From positions 152,939 to 216,938 of the forward strand of contig JAHDLB010000010.1 in NCBI GenBank assembly GCA_018432315.1: a DNA stretch of 64,000 nucleotides, in the 5' to 3' direction. Source of the DNA: Anaerolineae bacterium (GTDB taxonomy: Bacteria > Chloroflexota > Anaerolineae > Aggregatilineales > Aggregatilineaceae). Shown here piece after piece: positions 1 through 8,443 of this stretch. Position 1 is the stretch's first letter. Each line of letters opens with the position of its first letter. The translations under genes were made by a program, and so were the position numbers. The notes under the pieces were generated by a model. It made no database searches. It had not been told where the DNA came from and saw only the letters and a list, made by a program, of their open reading frames with translations.

Positions 1-509
1 CGCGCGGCAAGACGCTGAATATGTCGTGGGCGTACGCGTCGAGCTACCAGAAGCCGCTGTCCGTGCCGCAGAGCCTGATCACGCTGGCGACGCGCTTCGG
101 GATGAACGTGCGCCTGACTCGCCCGCCGGAATTCAAGCTGATGCCGGAGATCGAAGATCTGGCCCGCGAGAACGCACGCAAGGCGGGCGGCAGCTTCGAG
201 GTGCTGGACGACTTCGACGCGGGCTTCACCGGCGCGGACGTCGTGTATCCCAAGAGCTGGGGCGCCACCCTGACGACGACCGACATGGAAGAGTCGAAGC
301 AGATCGCCGGCAAATACTCGGACTGGATCGCGGATTCCAGGCGCATGGCCCTGGCGAACGAGAATGCCATCTACATGCACTGCCTGCCGGCGGATCGCAA
401 CATCGAGGTGACCGACGAGGTGATCGACGGGCCGCAGAGCGCCGTGTACGACGAGGCCGAGAACCGTTTGCACGTTCAGAAAGCGGTGATGGCCCTGACG
501 ATGCGCTAG
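1..509 (+). CDS. ygeW: YgeW-type carbamoyltransferase, C-terminal part (5' end off window)
   Basis: Only the last ~168 residues are visible; the frame is open from base 3 and no start is in the window. The fragment reads as the C-terminal (second-substrate) half of the aspartate/ornithine carbamoyltransferase superfamily. KPLSVPQSLI and VYPKSWGA resemble the knotted YgeW subgroup, and YMHCLPADR holds the family HCLP motif. In E. coli YgeW sits with carbamate kinase, YgeX, SsnA and Xdh genes, as here, and its physiological substrate is not firmly assigned. The neighbouring carbamate kinase suggests that carbamoyl phosphate is made by phosphorolysis of a carbamoylated product and then used for ATP. 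Ornithine carbamoyltransferase is the main alternative. The family is certain and the subgroup likely. Confidence 0.8.
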   Translation, partial: RGKTLNMSWAYASSYQKPLSVPQSLITLATRFGMNVRLTRPPEFKLMPEIEDLARENARKAGGSFEVLDDFDAGFTGADVVYPKSWGATLTTTDMEESKQIAGKYSDWIADSRRMALANENAIYMHCLPADRNIEVTDEVIDGPQSAVYDEAENRLHVQKAVMALTMR

Positions 510-552
510 GCTCGACGCGCCTTTGTGCGCGAGAGTCTGCCGAGGTTTACAA

Positions 553-587
553 GCCGATCAACCACGTGGTGTGGGGTGGTCGGCTTT
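553..587 (+). terminator. Stem-loop with short T run between ygeW and arcC
   Basis: An imperfect stem starts with GCCGA and closes with TCGGC (553-557 with 580-584). It continues inward with several further pairs, including one G-T pair and one mismatch, and TTT follows. It lies 44 bases after the ygeW stop and 55 bases before the arcC start. A weak intrinsic terminator or attenuator is the likely role; read-through into arcC is possible. Confidence 0.5.
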
Positions 588-641
588 CGTATCGAAAAGT
601 GTTCTATCCAACAAAAAAATGCATGATAAGGGGAATATACC

Positions 642-1616
642 ATGCCACCAGCCAGAACAGCCGTGATTGCGATCGGGGGAAATTCGCTCATCCTGGACAA
701 GAACAAGCCCCAGGTCGAGCATCAATGGGAAGCCGTGTACGAGACGGCAAAGCATATCGTCGACATGATCCGTGAAGGATGGCGCGTCGTCGTCACGCAC
801 GGGAACGGCCCGCAGGTCGGGTTCATCCTGCGTCGTAACGAGCTGGCGTACCCGTACGTCCACACGACGCCGATGGACATCATTGGCGCGGACACGCAAG
901 GCAGCATCGGGTACATGCTCCAGCAGGCTATGACCAACGAGCTGCGGCGCGTTGGCATCCGGCGGAACGTGGCGACTGTGGTCACGCAGACGCTGGTCGA
1001 TCGCAACGATGAGGCCTTCAAGAACCCTAACAAACCGATCGGCGGGTTCATGTCGAAAGAAGAAGCAGAGCCGTTTGAAAAAGACGGGTGGACCGTCGTC
1101 GAGGATGCCGGGCGCGGATATCGCCGCGTGGTGGCGTCGCCCATCCCGGTCGAGATCGTCGAGCTGGACGCGATCAACACTCTGGTCCAGAACGACGTGA
1201 TCGTGATCTGCGTGGGCGGCGGCGGAATCCCGGTCACGCGTGATGAGAACGGCAACCTGCACGGCGTGAATGCCGTGATCGACAAAGACCGGGGCACCAG
1301 CCTGCTGGCGAACGGGCTTCAGGCCGACCTGTTCGTGATCTCGACCGCGGTCGAGAAAGTCGCGATCAACTTTGGCAAGCCGGACGAGAAATGGCTGGAC
1401 CGCATGACGCTGGCCGAAGCCAAGCAGTACATGGCCGAAGGGCACTTCGCGCCCGGCAGCATGTACCCGAAGATCGAAGCCGTAGTGAGCTATCTTGAGA
1501 AGGGCGGCCCGAAAGCGCTCATCACCAACCCCGAGAACCTCGCGCGGGCGCTGCGCGGCGAGACGGGAACCGTGATCTGCCCGGCTGACGAGTCAGGGAA
1601 CTCGCCATGCTGGTAA
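642..1616 (+). CDS. arcC: Carbamate kinase
   Basis: A 324-residue amino-acid-kinase-fold enzyme that interconverts carbamoyl phosphate + ADP with carbamate + ATP in the cytoplasm. Visible family motifs are GGNSL near residue 12, THGNGPQVGF near 59, VGGGGIPV near 194, and the following VNAVIDKD with the nucleotide-site lysine. Length is close to the usual ~310. The ATG follows AAGGGG. The last ten bases overlap the next gene, suggesting translational coupling. Beside the carbamoyltransferase it is expected to run in the ATP-forming direction, like E. coli YqeA in the equivalent cluster. Arginine-deiminase use is unlikely because no arcA is seen. Confidence 0.95.
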   Translation: MPPARTAVIAIGGNSLILDKNKPQVEHQWEAVYETAKHIVDMIREGWRVVVTHGNGPQVGFILRRNELAYPYVHTTPMDIIGADTQGSIGYMLQQAMTNELRRVGIRRNVATVVTQTLVDRNDEAFKNPNKPIGGFMSKEEAEPFEKDGWTVVEDAGRGYRRVVASPIPVEIVELDAINTLVQNDVIVICVGGGGIPVTRDENGNLHGVNAVIDKDRGTSLLANGLQADLFVISTAVEKVAINFGKPDEKWLDRMTLAEAKQYMAEGHFAPGSMYPKIEAVVSYLEKGGPKALITNPENLARALRGETGTVICPADESGNSPCW

Positions 1617-2866
1617 GCGAACTGCGCTGCGTAATCTGCGGTCGCTCGTACAGCCCGGACGACGTCGAATACACCTGCCCGCACTGCGGGCAGGCCGGCA
1701 CGCTGGACGTCCTGTACGACTATGACGCGCTGCGGCAGCACGTCACGCCGGACGACGTCGCGCGCAGCGGCGACCTGTCGATGTGGCGCTATCGCCCGTT
1801 GATGCCGCTGGCCGAGGGGGCCGCCGTGCCGCCGCTGCTGGTGGGCAACACGCCGATCTACGAGGCGCCGCGCCTGGCGGCGGACCTGGGGCTGTCGCAG
1901 GTGTGGGTCAAGGACGATGGCCGGAACCCGACCGGCTCGCTCAAAGACCGGGCCAGCGCCCTGATCGTGGCGCGCGCGATGGCCGAAGGGATCGAAGTGG
2001 TCACGACGGCGAGCACCGGCAACGCTGCCGCTGCCCTGGCAGGATTGGCCGCGAGTGTGGGGCTGCCATCGGTGATCTTCGTGCCGGCGGCAGCGCCCGA
2101 AGCCAAGATCGCCCAATTGCTGATCTATGGCGCGACGGTGATGCTCGTGCAGGGCAACTACGATAACGCGTTCGATCTGGCGGTGGCCGCGTCCGAGCGC
2201 TATGGCTGGTACAACCGCAACACCGGCATGAATCCCTACACGCTGGAAGGCAAGAAGACGGTCGCGTTCGAGGTGGCCGAGCAGTTCGGCTGGGACGTGC
2301 CGGACGTGCTGGTGGTGAGCGTGGGTGATGGGAACATCATCAGCGGCGTGTATAAGGGATTCACGGACCTACTCGAGCTGGGGTGGATCGACCGCATCCC
2401 GCGGCTGATCGGCGTCCAGTCCACGGGCAGCGCCGCGTGTTACCAGGCCTGGAAGGCGGGCGCCGATCCGGCCACGATGGCGCCGATCAACGCGCAGACG
2501 GTCGCTGACAGCATCGCGGCAGACCTGCCGCGCGACCGCGTGAAAGCGGTGCGCGCCGTCAAGGAGAGCGGCGGGGCATTCGTCGCCGTTCCGGACGAGG
2601 CGATCCTGGACGGGATTCCCGCGCTGGCGCGATTGTCCGGCGTGTTTGCCGAGCCGGCGGGCGCCGCGGTGTATGCCGGGGCGCGCGCAGCTATCGACGA
2701 AGGCGCCATCCAGGCGGACGATCGGGTCGTGCTACTGGTGACCGGCAACGGGCTGAAAGACATCAAGAGCGCGATGCGTGTGGCGGGCGCCGGGCATCCG
2801 GTGGCGCCGGACATCGACGAGGTGGAACGGCTGCGCAGCACGCTGCAGCTTCCGACCTTCAAGTAG
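1607..2866 (+). CDS. Threonine synthase-like PLP enzyme with N-terminal zinc ribbon
   Basis: A 419-residue fold-type II pyridoxal-phosphate enzyme. It opens with a C-X2-C...C-X2-C zinc ribbon (Cys 8, 11, 24, 27), seen in many threonine synthases. NPTGSLKDRA carries the presumed Schiff-base lysine (about residue 113), and TASTGNAAAA and VSVGDGN form the phosphate-binding loops. By family it would convert O-phosphohomoserine to threonine. However, the ATG lies inside the 3' end of arcC, and no thrA, thrB or hom gene is nearby. It may therefore instead be an ammonia-lyase-type enzyme of the carbamoyl/diaminopropionate pathway, the place held by YgeX in E. coli. The fold is certain; the substrate is open. 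Confidence 0.75.
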   Translation: MLVSELRCVICGRSYSPDDVEYTCPHCGQAGTLDVLYDYDALRQHVTPDDVARSGDLSMWRYRPLMPLAEGAAVPPLLVGNTPIYEAPRLAADLGLSQVWVKDDGRNPTGSLKDRASALIVARAMAEGIEVVTTASTGNAAAALAGLAASVGLPSVIFVPAAAPEAKIAQLLIYGATVMLVQGNYDNAFDLAVAASERYGWYNRNTGMNPYTLEGKKTVAFEVAEQFGWDVPDVLVVSVGDGNIISGVYKGFTDLLELGWIDRIPRLIGVQSTGSAACYQAWKAGADPATMAPINAQTVADSIAADLPRDRVKAVRAVKESGGAFVAVPDEAILDGIPALARLSGVFAEPAGAAVYAGARAAIDEGAIQADDRVVLLVTGNGLKDIKSAMRVAGAGHPVAPDIDEVERLRSTLQLPTFK

Positions 2867-2936
2867 GGTCGCGCCGGTCGCGTCCCGGCCTTCAATTGGA
2901 TACAATTGGTGCAGCATAGCGCTGCCAGGGAGTTTC

Positions 2937-3947
2937 ATGTCTGCCAAGCCAACCCTATCCGTCATCGCGCCAGTCTACAACGAAGCGGGGAACATCAACG
3001 AGCTTCACCGCCGCGTGTCCGAAGTGCTGGACACCACCGGCGAGCCGTGGGAGTTCATCCTCGTCAATGATGGCAGCTACGATGGATCGGCGGAGGAAAT
3101 GCGTGCCTTGCAGGCGGGCGATCCCCGCGTGCGCGTGATCAACTTCGCGCGCAACTTCGGCCACCAGAACGCGGTCACAGCGGGGACGGACTACGCGCAC
3201 GGTGACGCTGTCGTGATCATCGACGCCGATCTGCAGGACCCGCCGGAAGTGATTCTCCAACTGCTCGACAAGTGGCGCGAGGGGTATCACGTGGTGTACG
3301 CGGTGCGGTCGGAGCGCAAGGGTGAGTCGTGGTTCAAGAAATTCACGGCCAAGCTCTTTTACCGCCTGATTTATCGAATCGCCGAGATCGACATCCCGGT
3401 TGATACCGGCGATTTTCGGCTCATGGACCGGCGCGTCGTGGATGCGCTCAAGTCCATGCCCGAGCACAACCGGTTTATCCGGGGCATGACGAGCTGGGTG
3501 GGCTTCAGGCAGACGGGCGTGTACTACGTGCGCCAGGAACGGCACGTCGGCGAGACGAAATACCCGCTGCGCAAGATGCTGCGCTTTGCGCTGGACGCGA
3601 TCACCGGCTTTTCGTACTTCCCGCTGCAAATCACCATCTATGTCAGCCTAGTGCTGGCGCTGCTGGCTGTGCTGGCGGTCCCGGTCGTGGCCTTCTTGCG
3701 GTTGTCCGGCAGCACCCTGCAGTTCGAGGGCCAGGCGACGACGTTGGTGGTGGTGCTGTTGATGAGCTCGTTCCAGTTGTTTTTCTTCTTCATCATGGGG
3801 CAGTACGTCGCGCGCATCTATGATGAAGTGCGCCAACGACCTTTGTATATCGTGTCCGAGGTATGGGAAGACTCACCGGAGCAAAGCCCGGCGGTCGCCG
3901 CTGAAACCGGCGCGACCGAGTCCGATCATGCCTCGGCGGCATCCTAG
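2937..3947 (+). CDS. GT2 family membrane glycosyltransferase (GtrB/DPM-like)
   Basis: 336 residues from the ATG at 2937, preceded by CCAGGGAG. An N-terminal GT-A domain contains VNDGSYDGS (about residue 43) and DADLQDPPE (about 95), the nucleotide-sugar/metal sites, and DTGDFRLMDRR further on. Two hydrophobic helices follow at about residues 228-250 and 265-292, then a hydrophilic, Glu/Ser/Ala-rich tail. This is the layout of enzymes that move a sugar from a nucleotide to undecaprenyl or dolichyl phosphate at the inner membrane face. It looks functionally separate from the catabolic genes on either side. The precise sugar cannot be read from sequence. Confidence 0.85.
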   Translation: MSAKPTLSVIAPVYNEAGNINELHRRVSEVLDTTGEPWEFILVNDGSYDGSAEEMRALQAGDPRVRVINFARNFGHQNAVTAGTDYAHGDAVVIIDADLQDPPEVILQLLDKWREGYHVVYAVRSERKGESWFKKFTAKLFYRLIYRIAEIDIPVDTGDFRLMDRRVVDALKSMPEHNRFIRGMTSWVGFRQTGVYYVRQERHVGETKYPLRKMLRFALDAITGFSYFPLQITIYVSLVLALLAVLAVPVVAFLRLSGSTLQFEGQATTLVVVLLMSSFQLFFFFIMGQYVARIYDEVRQRPLYIVSEVWEDSPEQSPAVAAETGATESDHASAAS

Positions 3948-3979
3948 AGGTTGAGCGAACACGTAGGAGGACGAGAGCC

Positions 3980-4228
3980 GTGGCGGATAACCCTCAACCG
4001 GACGGATCAACGGACATCGAGCGGGTCCAGGCGTATCAAAAACTGGTGCTCGAGTACGAGGCGCTGGACGAAGAAATCGATGGGCTGCTGGCGCGCCACC
4101 ATGGCGCGACCGAAACCATGTCGGATGACGATTACGAACGGTACCGCGATCTCGCCTATCGACGGGACCAGGTTTACAACCGGCTCAAGGTCCTCGAACG
4201 GCAGATTTTTCAGGATGATGAGAGTTAG
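3980..4228 (+). CDS. Small acidic coiled-coil protein, unknown function
   Basis: 82 residues from a GTG with a perfect AGGAGG seven to twelve bases upstream (3965-3970), which fixes the start. The protein is charged, lacks cysteines and membrane segments, and consists of two helical, heptad-like stretches (about residues 14-40 and 48-78) typical of a small coiled-coil hairpin. It sits 32 bases after the glycosyltransferase and before the PLP enzyme. I do not recognise a family. The strong Shine-Dalgarno and the intact frame support it as a real gene. Confidence 0.6.
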   Translation: MADNPQPDGSTDIERVQAYQKLVLEYEALDEEIDGLLARHHGATETMSDDDYERYRDLAYRRDQVYNRLKVLERQIFQDDES

Positions 4229-4280
4229 TCACTCGTAACACTAAATATCTACATCTACCATACACAGAGGAGTTTTCACG

Positions 4281-5684
4281 TTGTCAGAACGAAAGCTGAT
4301 CACCGGCCCGACGTTTGAAGAAATGCTGCACCCGCACCTGATCGATCCCGAAACGCGGGCGCGGGCGCACGAGGCACGCACGAAAGACCCGCTCGCGTCG
4401 ATCAACCTGTTCAACATTTCGTGGCGCGATATCGATAACAAAATCCAGTACGCCGTACTGCCGCCGGAGTTGACCGGCGTCGAGACGCCGATCGCGGTGC
4501 TGACCAGCATCCACTTCCCGACGCGCAGCCACAAAGTCGGCGCGACCTATTCCGTGCTGCTCGAAAAAGAGCTGTTCGGCGACGTGGATCCCTGGAAGCA
4601 CACGCTGCTGTGGCCCTCGACGGGCAATTACGGCATCGGCGGCGCGTACGTGGCCGGGCGCATGGGCTGCAAGAGCATCGTCATCCTGCCCGAAGAAATG
4701 AGCCAGGAACGCTTCGATATCATCGAAGAATACGGCGCGCAGGCCATCAAGACGCCCGGCTGCGAGAGCAATGTCAAGGAGATCTACGACAAGGCCAAAG
4801 AGCTGATGGCCGCCGATCCGGACGTGCGGAACCTGAACCAGTTCGAGGTGATGGGGAACTACCGGTTCCACTACTACGTGACCGGCAACACGATCATCGA
4901 CCTGGCGAAAGAGCTGGCCGAGCAGGGTATCGGCGCTGGCAAGGCGTCGGCGTACGTGTCGGCGATGGGCAGCGCGGGCACGATTGCCGCCGGCGACCGC
5001 CTGAAGCAGGAATGGCACGATCACAAGATCGTCGGCCTGGAACCGATCCAGTGCCCCACGCTGGCGCTCAACGGCTACGGAGGGCACGACATCCAGGGTA
5101 TCGGCGACAAGCACGTGACCTGGATCCACAACGTCTACAATATGGACGCGATCATGCTGATCGATGACATCGAGTCCAAGCTGGGCCTCCAGCTCTTCGC
5201 CGACGAGGGCGGCAAGAAGGCGCTCGTCGACAAGATCGGCATGGATCCCGGGCTGGTGGACTACCTCTCGACGCGCGTGGGCATCAGCAGCATCTGCAAC
5301 ATCTTCGGCGCGATCAAGACGGCCAAGTACTACAACATGGGCAAGGATGACCTGGTCGTGACGGTCGCCACCGATGGTCTGGACCGCTACGGCAGCGTCA
5401 TGAACGACATGCGCCGCGATTACGGCGTGGTGGACGAGGTCGAGGCCGTGGCCCGCGTGCGCAGCCTGTTCCACGCTCGCACGACCGACCACATCTGGGA
5501 AGGCAACGCCGACAACCGGGCGCGCTGGCACAACCTCAAGTATTACACCTGGGTCGAGCAGCAGGGCAAAACCGTCCAGGAACTGGATGCTCAGAAGGAT
5601 CCCAAGTGGTGGGAAAGCGAGCAGCAGCGCGTCTTCGAGATCGACGAGAAGCTCAAGGAGTACCGGGCTACGCAGAAGGCGTAA
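4281..5684 (+). CDS. Fold-type II PLP-dependent enzyme (cysteine synthase-like), substrate unknown
   Basis: 467 residues from a TTG placed after GAGGAG at 4267-4272. Fold-type II features are SHKVGATY with the likely PLP lysine at residue 85, WPSTGNYGIGG as the asparagine loop, and AMGSAGTIAAG as the glycine-rich phosphate-binding loop. The protein is about 150 residues longer than ordinary cysteine synthase, with a ~90-residue C-terminal extension rich in Trp, Arg and Glu. Its position between carbamate kinase/ThrC-like and SsnA suggests an amino-acid lyase or synthase acting in the same catabolic route. It is not close to YgeX at the active-site motif. The assignment stops at the fold level. 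Confidence 0.75.
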   Translation: MSERKLITGPTFEEMLHPHLIDPETRARAHEARTKDPLASINLFNISWRDIDNKIQYAVLPPELTGVETPIAVLTSIHFPTRSHKVGATYSVLLEKELFGDVDPWKHTLLWPSTGNYGIGGAYVAGRMGCKSIVILPEEMSQERFDIIEEYGAQAIKTPGCESNVKEIYDKAKELMAADPDVRNLNQFEVMGNYRFHYYVTGNTIIDLAKELAEQGIGAGKASAYVSAMGSAGTIAAGDRLKQEWHDHKIVGLEPIQCPTLALNGYGGHDIQGIGDKHVTWIHNVYNMDAIMLIDDIESKLGLQLFADEGGKKALVDKIGMDPGLVDYLSTRVGISSICNIFGAIKTAKYYNMGKDDLVVTVATDGLDRYGSVMNDMRRDYGVVDEVEAVARVRSLFHARTTDHIWEGNADNRARWHNLKYYTWVEQQGKTVQELDAQKDPKWWESEQQRVFEIDEKLKEYRATQKA

Positions 5685-5701
5685 GGCGATAGGAATCGGG
5701 C

Positions 5702-6385
5702 GTGTATCCTGAAGACCGGGTCTTGGTGGGCGTGATCAACCGCCAGCGCGACTTCGAGCGCGCGCAGATCGAGCACTGGTATCGCGTTCCCTTCGGACAG
5801 GCTCCGAAAGGCATACACGCCGAATACATCGCCTTTTTCTTCAGCCGCGCGTTCAAAGACCTGAACGGCGGAATCCATTACTACGCGCGGCGCACGGGGG
5901 TGGAGCTGGTTCGCCGCCGGGATTTGCTGCCCGACGAAGCCAGCCATCCCCGCGCCAATGCGCTCTATCACAAAATCCAGTTCGGCGAGCTGCGCCGCAA
6001 AGATCCGCCGGTGCTCAATTCGGACCGGCGCGGCGTCGCCTTCATCTACACGACCTGGGACCGGTTCGAGGACGCGCGCGTTCTGGCCGACCTGTACAGC
6101 GAGGCCGACCGGTACGTGGACCGCGTGTTTCACGCGCTCGAGCGGTCCGGCGTGCGCTCGCAGCGCGTTTGGGAAGCCGAGCGCGCGGGGTCCGGCGGCG
6201 CTGCCCAGCTTCACATCCCGTGTCACGATGGCATCGTGATTGCGTCGACGGTCGGCGCCCGTGACGATGCCATTCCCCTGACGGTCGGCCCCTCTGTGGA
6301 TGCAGTCCAGGCGGGCGTCGAGACGATTTTGAAGGCAGTTGAGGCCCACGGTGGCCCCTTAACGAGTCAGGCCAGAAACGAATGA
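5702..6385 (+). CDS. Uncharacterised protein coupled to ssnA
   Basis: 227 residues from a GTG with an AGGAATCGGG leader; the stop overlaps the ssnA start by four bases (ATGA). The N-terminal half has a regular pattern (RVLVGVINRQRDFERA, HWYRVPF, HAEYIAFFFSRAF, IHYYARR, RRRDLLPDE). It resembles an N-terminal module I associate with uncharacterised Chloroflexota proteins, but I cannot name a domain. The C-terminal ~60 residues differ in character (HIPCHDGIVIAS). There is no signal peptide or membrane segment. Tight coupling to ssnA suggests a shared role, but this is context only. Confidence 0.6.
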   Translation: MYPEDRVLVGVINRQRDFERAQIEHWYRVPFGQAPKGIHAEYIAFFFSRAFKDLNGGIHYYARRTGVELVRRRDLLPDEASHPRANALYHKIQFGELRRKDPPVLNSDRRGVAFIYTTWDRFEDARVLADLYSEADRYVDRVFHALERSGVRSQRVWEAERAGSGGAAQLHIPCHDGIVIASTVGARDDAIPLTVGPSVDAVQAGVETILKAVEAHGGPLTSQARNE

Positions 6386-7749
6386 AACCAAAAATGTTGA
6401 TCACCAACGCGACTTTGATCACCTGGGAAAACCCCAATCGCGTCATCGAGAACGGCGCCGTGTTGATCGAGGGCGACGTCATTCGCGACGTCGGTGCGTC
6501 GTCCGAGCTCGAAGCGCGCTATCCTGACGCCGAGCGGCTCGACGCGGGCGGACAGCTCGCCATGCCTGGCGGGATCTGCGCGCACACCCATTTTTACGGC
6601 GCGTACGCGCGCGGTATGGCAATTCCGGGGCCGGCGCCGAAGAACTTCCCCGAGATTTTGCAACGCCTGTGGTGGCCGCTGGACAAGGCGCTGGACGAGG
6701 AGTCCGTGCGATTCAGCGCGCTGGTCTGCCTGGTGGACGCGATCAAGCATGGCACGACCACGCTGATCGATCACCACGCCAGCCCGAACTTCATCGATGG
6801 CAGCCTGGACGTGATCGCGGACGCGGTCGACGAGGCGGGCCTGCGGGCGGTGCTGTGCTACGAAGTGACCGACCGCGACGGGCCAGCGAAAGCCCAGGCC
6901 GGGATCGCGGAAAACGTCCGGTTCCTGCGGGCGGCGGCGGATCGCCCGCTGGTCGGCGCGACGTTCGGGCTGCACGCCAGCATGACGCTCTCCGACGAGA
7001 CGCTCAAGGCGTGCGCTGCCGCGGCGGAAGGTCTGGACACGGGTTTTCACATCCACGTGGCGGAACACGAGGCTGACGAGGAAGACAGCCTGAGCAAATA
7101 CGGCGAGCGGATCGTCCATCGCCTCGCGCGGCTGGGAATCCTGGGGCCGAAGACGATCGTGGCGCATGCCGTGCACGTGGACGCTGCCGAGCGCGCAGTG
7201 TTGAAGGAGTCCGGCACGTGGGTGTCGCACCAGCCGCGCTCGAACATGAATAACGCGGTGGGCGCGGCGGCGATCGATACCATGCTGGCCGAGGGGATCC
7301 CGCTCGCCCTGGGTAACGACGGGTTCACCAACAATATGTGGGCCGAGTGGAAGGCCGCCTACCTGCTGCACAAGGTGGCGAACCGCGACCCGCGCATGGC
7401 GCAGGGGGACGCGATCGCGCGGATGGCGACCGATCACAACGCCCGGCTGGCTGAGGTCTTCTTCCCCGGCCAGACGATCGGGCAGTTGGCACCCGGCGCG
7501 GTGGCCGACGTTATCCTGGTGGACTACCGGCCATTCACACCGCTGACGGCGGGGAATGCGCCGTGGCACATTCTGTTTGGCTTCGAATCGTCGATGGTCA
7601 CAACGACGATCGTGGCCGGGCGCGTGCTGATGCGCGACCGGCGGTTGTTGACGCTGGACGAGGTGGCGATTGCGGGGGCGGCGCAGGTATACGCGCCGAA
7701 GGTCTGGGAACGATACAATCACTTCGTCCAACAAGTGCTTGCGCAATAA
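6382..7749 (+). CDS. ssnA: SsnA-type aminohydrolase (amidohydrolase superfamily)
   Basis: 455 residues, ATG 6382. Metal-ligand motifs of the cytosine-deaminase/ATZ-TRZ amidohydrolases are visible: CAHTHFYG near residue 66, HIHVAEHEADE near 222, and LGNDGF near 312 with the catalytic Asp. The stretches WWPLDKALDEES and IDHHASPNFIDGSLD closely follow E. coli SsnA as I remember it. SsnA is thought to deaminate or open a purine-derived intermediate in the anaerobic purine/urate pathway of the ygeW-ssnA-xdh cluster. A zinc enzyme in the cytoplasm is expected. It is downstream of the unknown 5702 gene and 12 bases ahead of npdG, so co-transcription with the F420 genes is likely. Confidence 0.88.
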   Translation: MKPKMLITNATLITWENPNRVIENGAVLIEGDVIRDVGASSELEARYPDAERLDAGGQLAMPGGICAHTHFYGAYARGMAIPGPAPKNFPEILQRLWWPLDKALDEESVRFSALVCLVDAIKHGTTTLIDHHASPNFIDGSLDVIADAVDEAGLRAVLCYEVTDRDGPAKAQAGIAENVRFLRAAADRPLVGATFGLHASMTLSDETLKACAAAAEGLDTGFHIHVAEHEADEEDSLSKYGERIVHRLARLGILGPKTIVAHAVHVDAAERAVLKESGTWVSHQPRSNMNNAVGAAAIDTMLAEGIPLALGNDGFTNNMWAEWKAAYLLHKVANRDPRMAQGDAIARMATDHNARLAEVFFPGQTIGQLAPGAVADVILVDYRPFTPLTAGNAPWHILFGFESSMVTTTIVAGRVLMRDRRLLTLDEVAIAGAAQVYAPKVWERYNHFVQQVLAQ

Positions 7750-7761
7750 GGAGATAGCGAG

Positions 7762-8442
7762 TTGTCTGGTGAGTCGACTGTAAACGTGATGACCGTGGCA
7801 GTGCTGGGGGGGACAGGCAAAGAGGGCTCCGGGCTGGCGCTGCGCTGGGCGCGCAGCGGGTACCGGGTCGTGATTGGCTCGCGCGAGGCCGAACGCGCGG
7901 CGGCGAAGGCGGATGAGCTCAACGAGCAGTTGGGCGACAGCGTGATCGTGGGGACGAGCAACGTCGACGCGGCGGCTCAGGCCGATCTGGTGGTGTTGAG
8001 CGTGCCCTACGCGGCGCATCAGGCCATCCTCGAGTCGGTGAAGGACGCGGTGCAGGGCAAGATCCTGGTGGACGTGACGGTGCCGCTGCTCCCGCCGAAC
8101 ATTCGCACCGTCAACGTTCCCGAAGGTAAGGCGGCGGTGCTCGAAGCGCAGGCGCTGCTGGGCGAGGGTGTGCGCGTGGTGGCGGCATTCCAGAACATCA
8201 GCTTCAACCATCTCAAGAACCTGGAGCACGCCATCGACAGCGATGTGCTGGTGTGCGGCGATGATGCCGATGCCAAGCAGGAAGTCGCGCGGCTGGTCGA
8301 GGCCATCGACGGCATGCGCGCGATCGACGCGGGACCGCTGGCAAACGCCGTCGCGGCTGAGGCATTGACGCCGGTGCTGATGTACATCAACAAGCGCTAC
8401 AAATCACCGGGCGCAGGCATCCGCATCACGGGCCTGGGCTGA
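7762..8442 (+). CDS. npdG: NADPH-dependent F420 reductase
   Basis: 226 residues. TTG 7762 is chosen because AAGGAG ends eight bases upstream; an internal ATG at codon 10 would start just before the Rossmann strand. VAVLGGTGKEGSGLALRWA and IGSREAERA form the NADP-binding site, with the Arg expected to contact the 2'-phosphate. The family exchanges hydride between NADPH and coenzyme F420. It directly precedes cofE (one base between stop and start), so it is part of the F420 block and probably charges F420 for the LLM oxidoreductase at 11484. Confidence 0.9.
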   Translation: MSGESTVNVMTVAVLGGTGKEGSGLALRWARSGYRVVIGSREAERAAAKADELNEQLGDSVIVGTSNVDAAAQADLVVLSVPYAAHQAILESVKDAVQGKILVDVTVPLLPPNIRTVNVPEGKAAVLEAQALLGEGVRVVAAFQNISFNHLKNLEHAIDSDVLVCGDDADAKQEVARLVEAIDGMRAIDAGPLANAVAAEALTPVLMYINKRYKSPGAGIRITGLG

Positions 8443-8443
8443 C

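Noticed and set aside
1607..2866. Plain assignment as biosynthetic threonine synthase
   Set aside because: The fold and zinc ribbon fit, but the location in a carbamoyl/purine locus without other threonine genes makes the substrate uncertain, so no thrC symbol was given.
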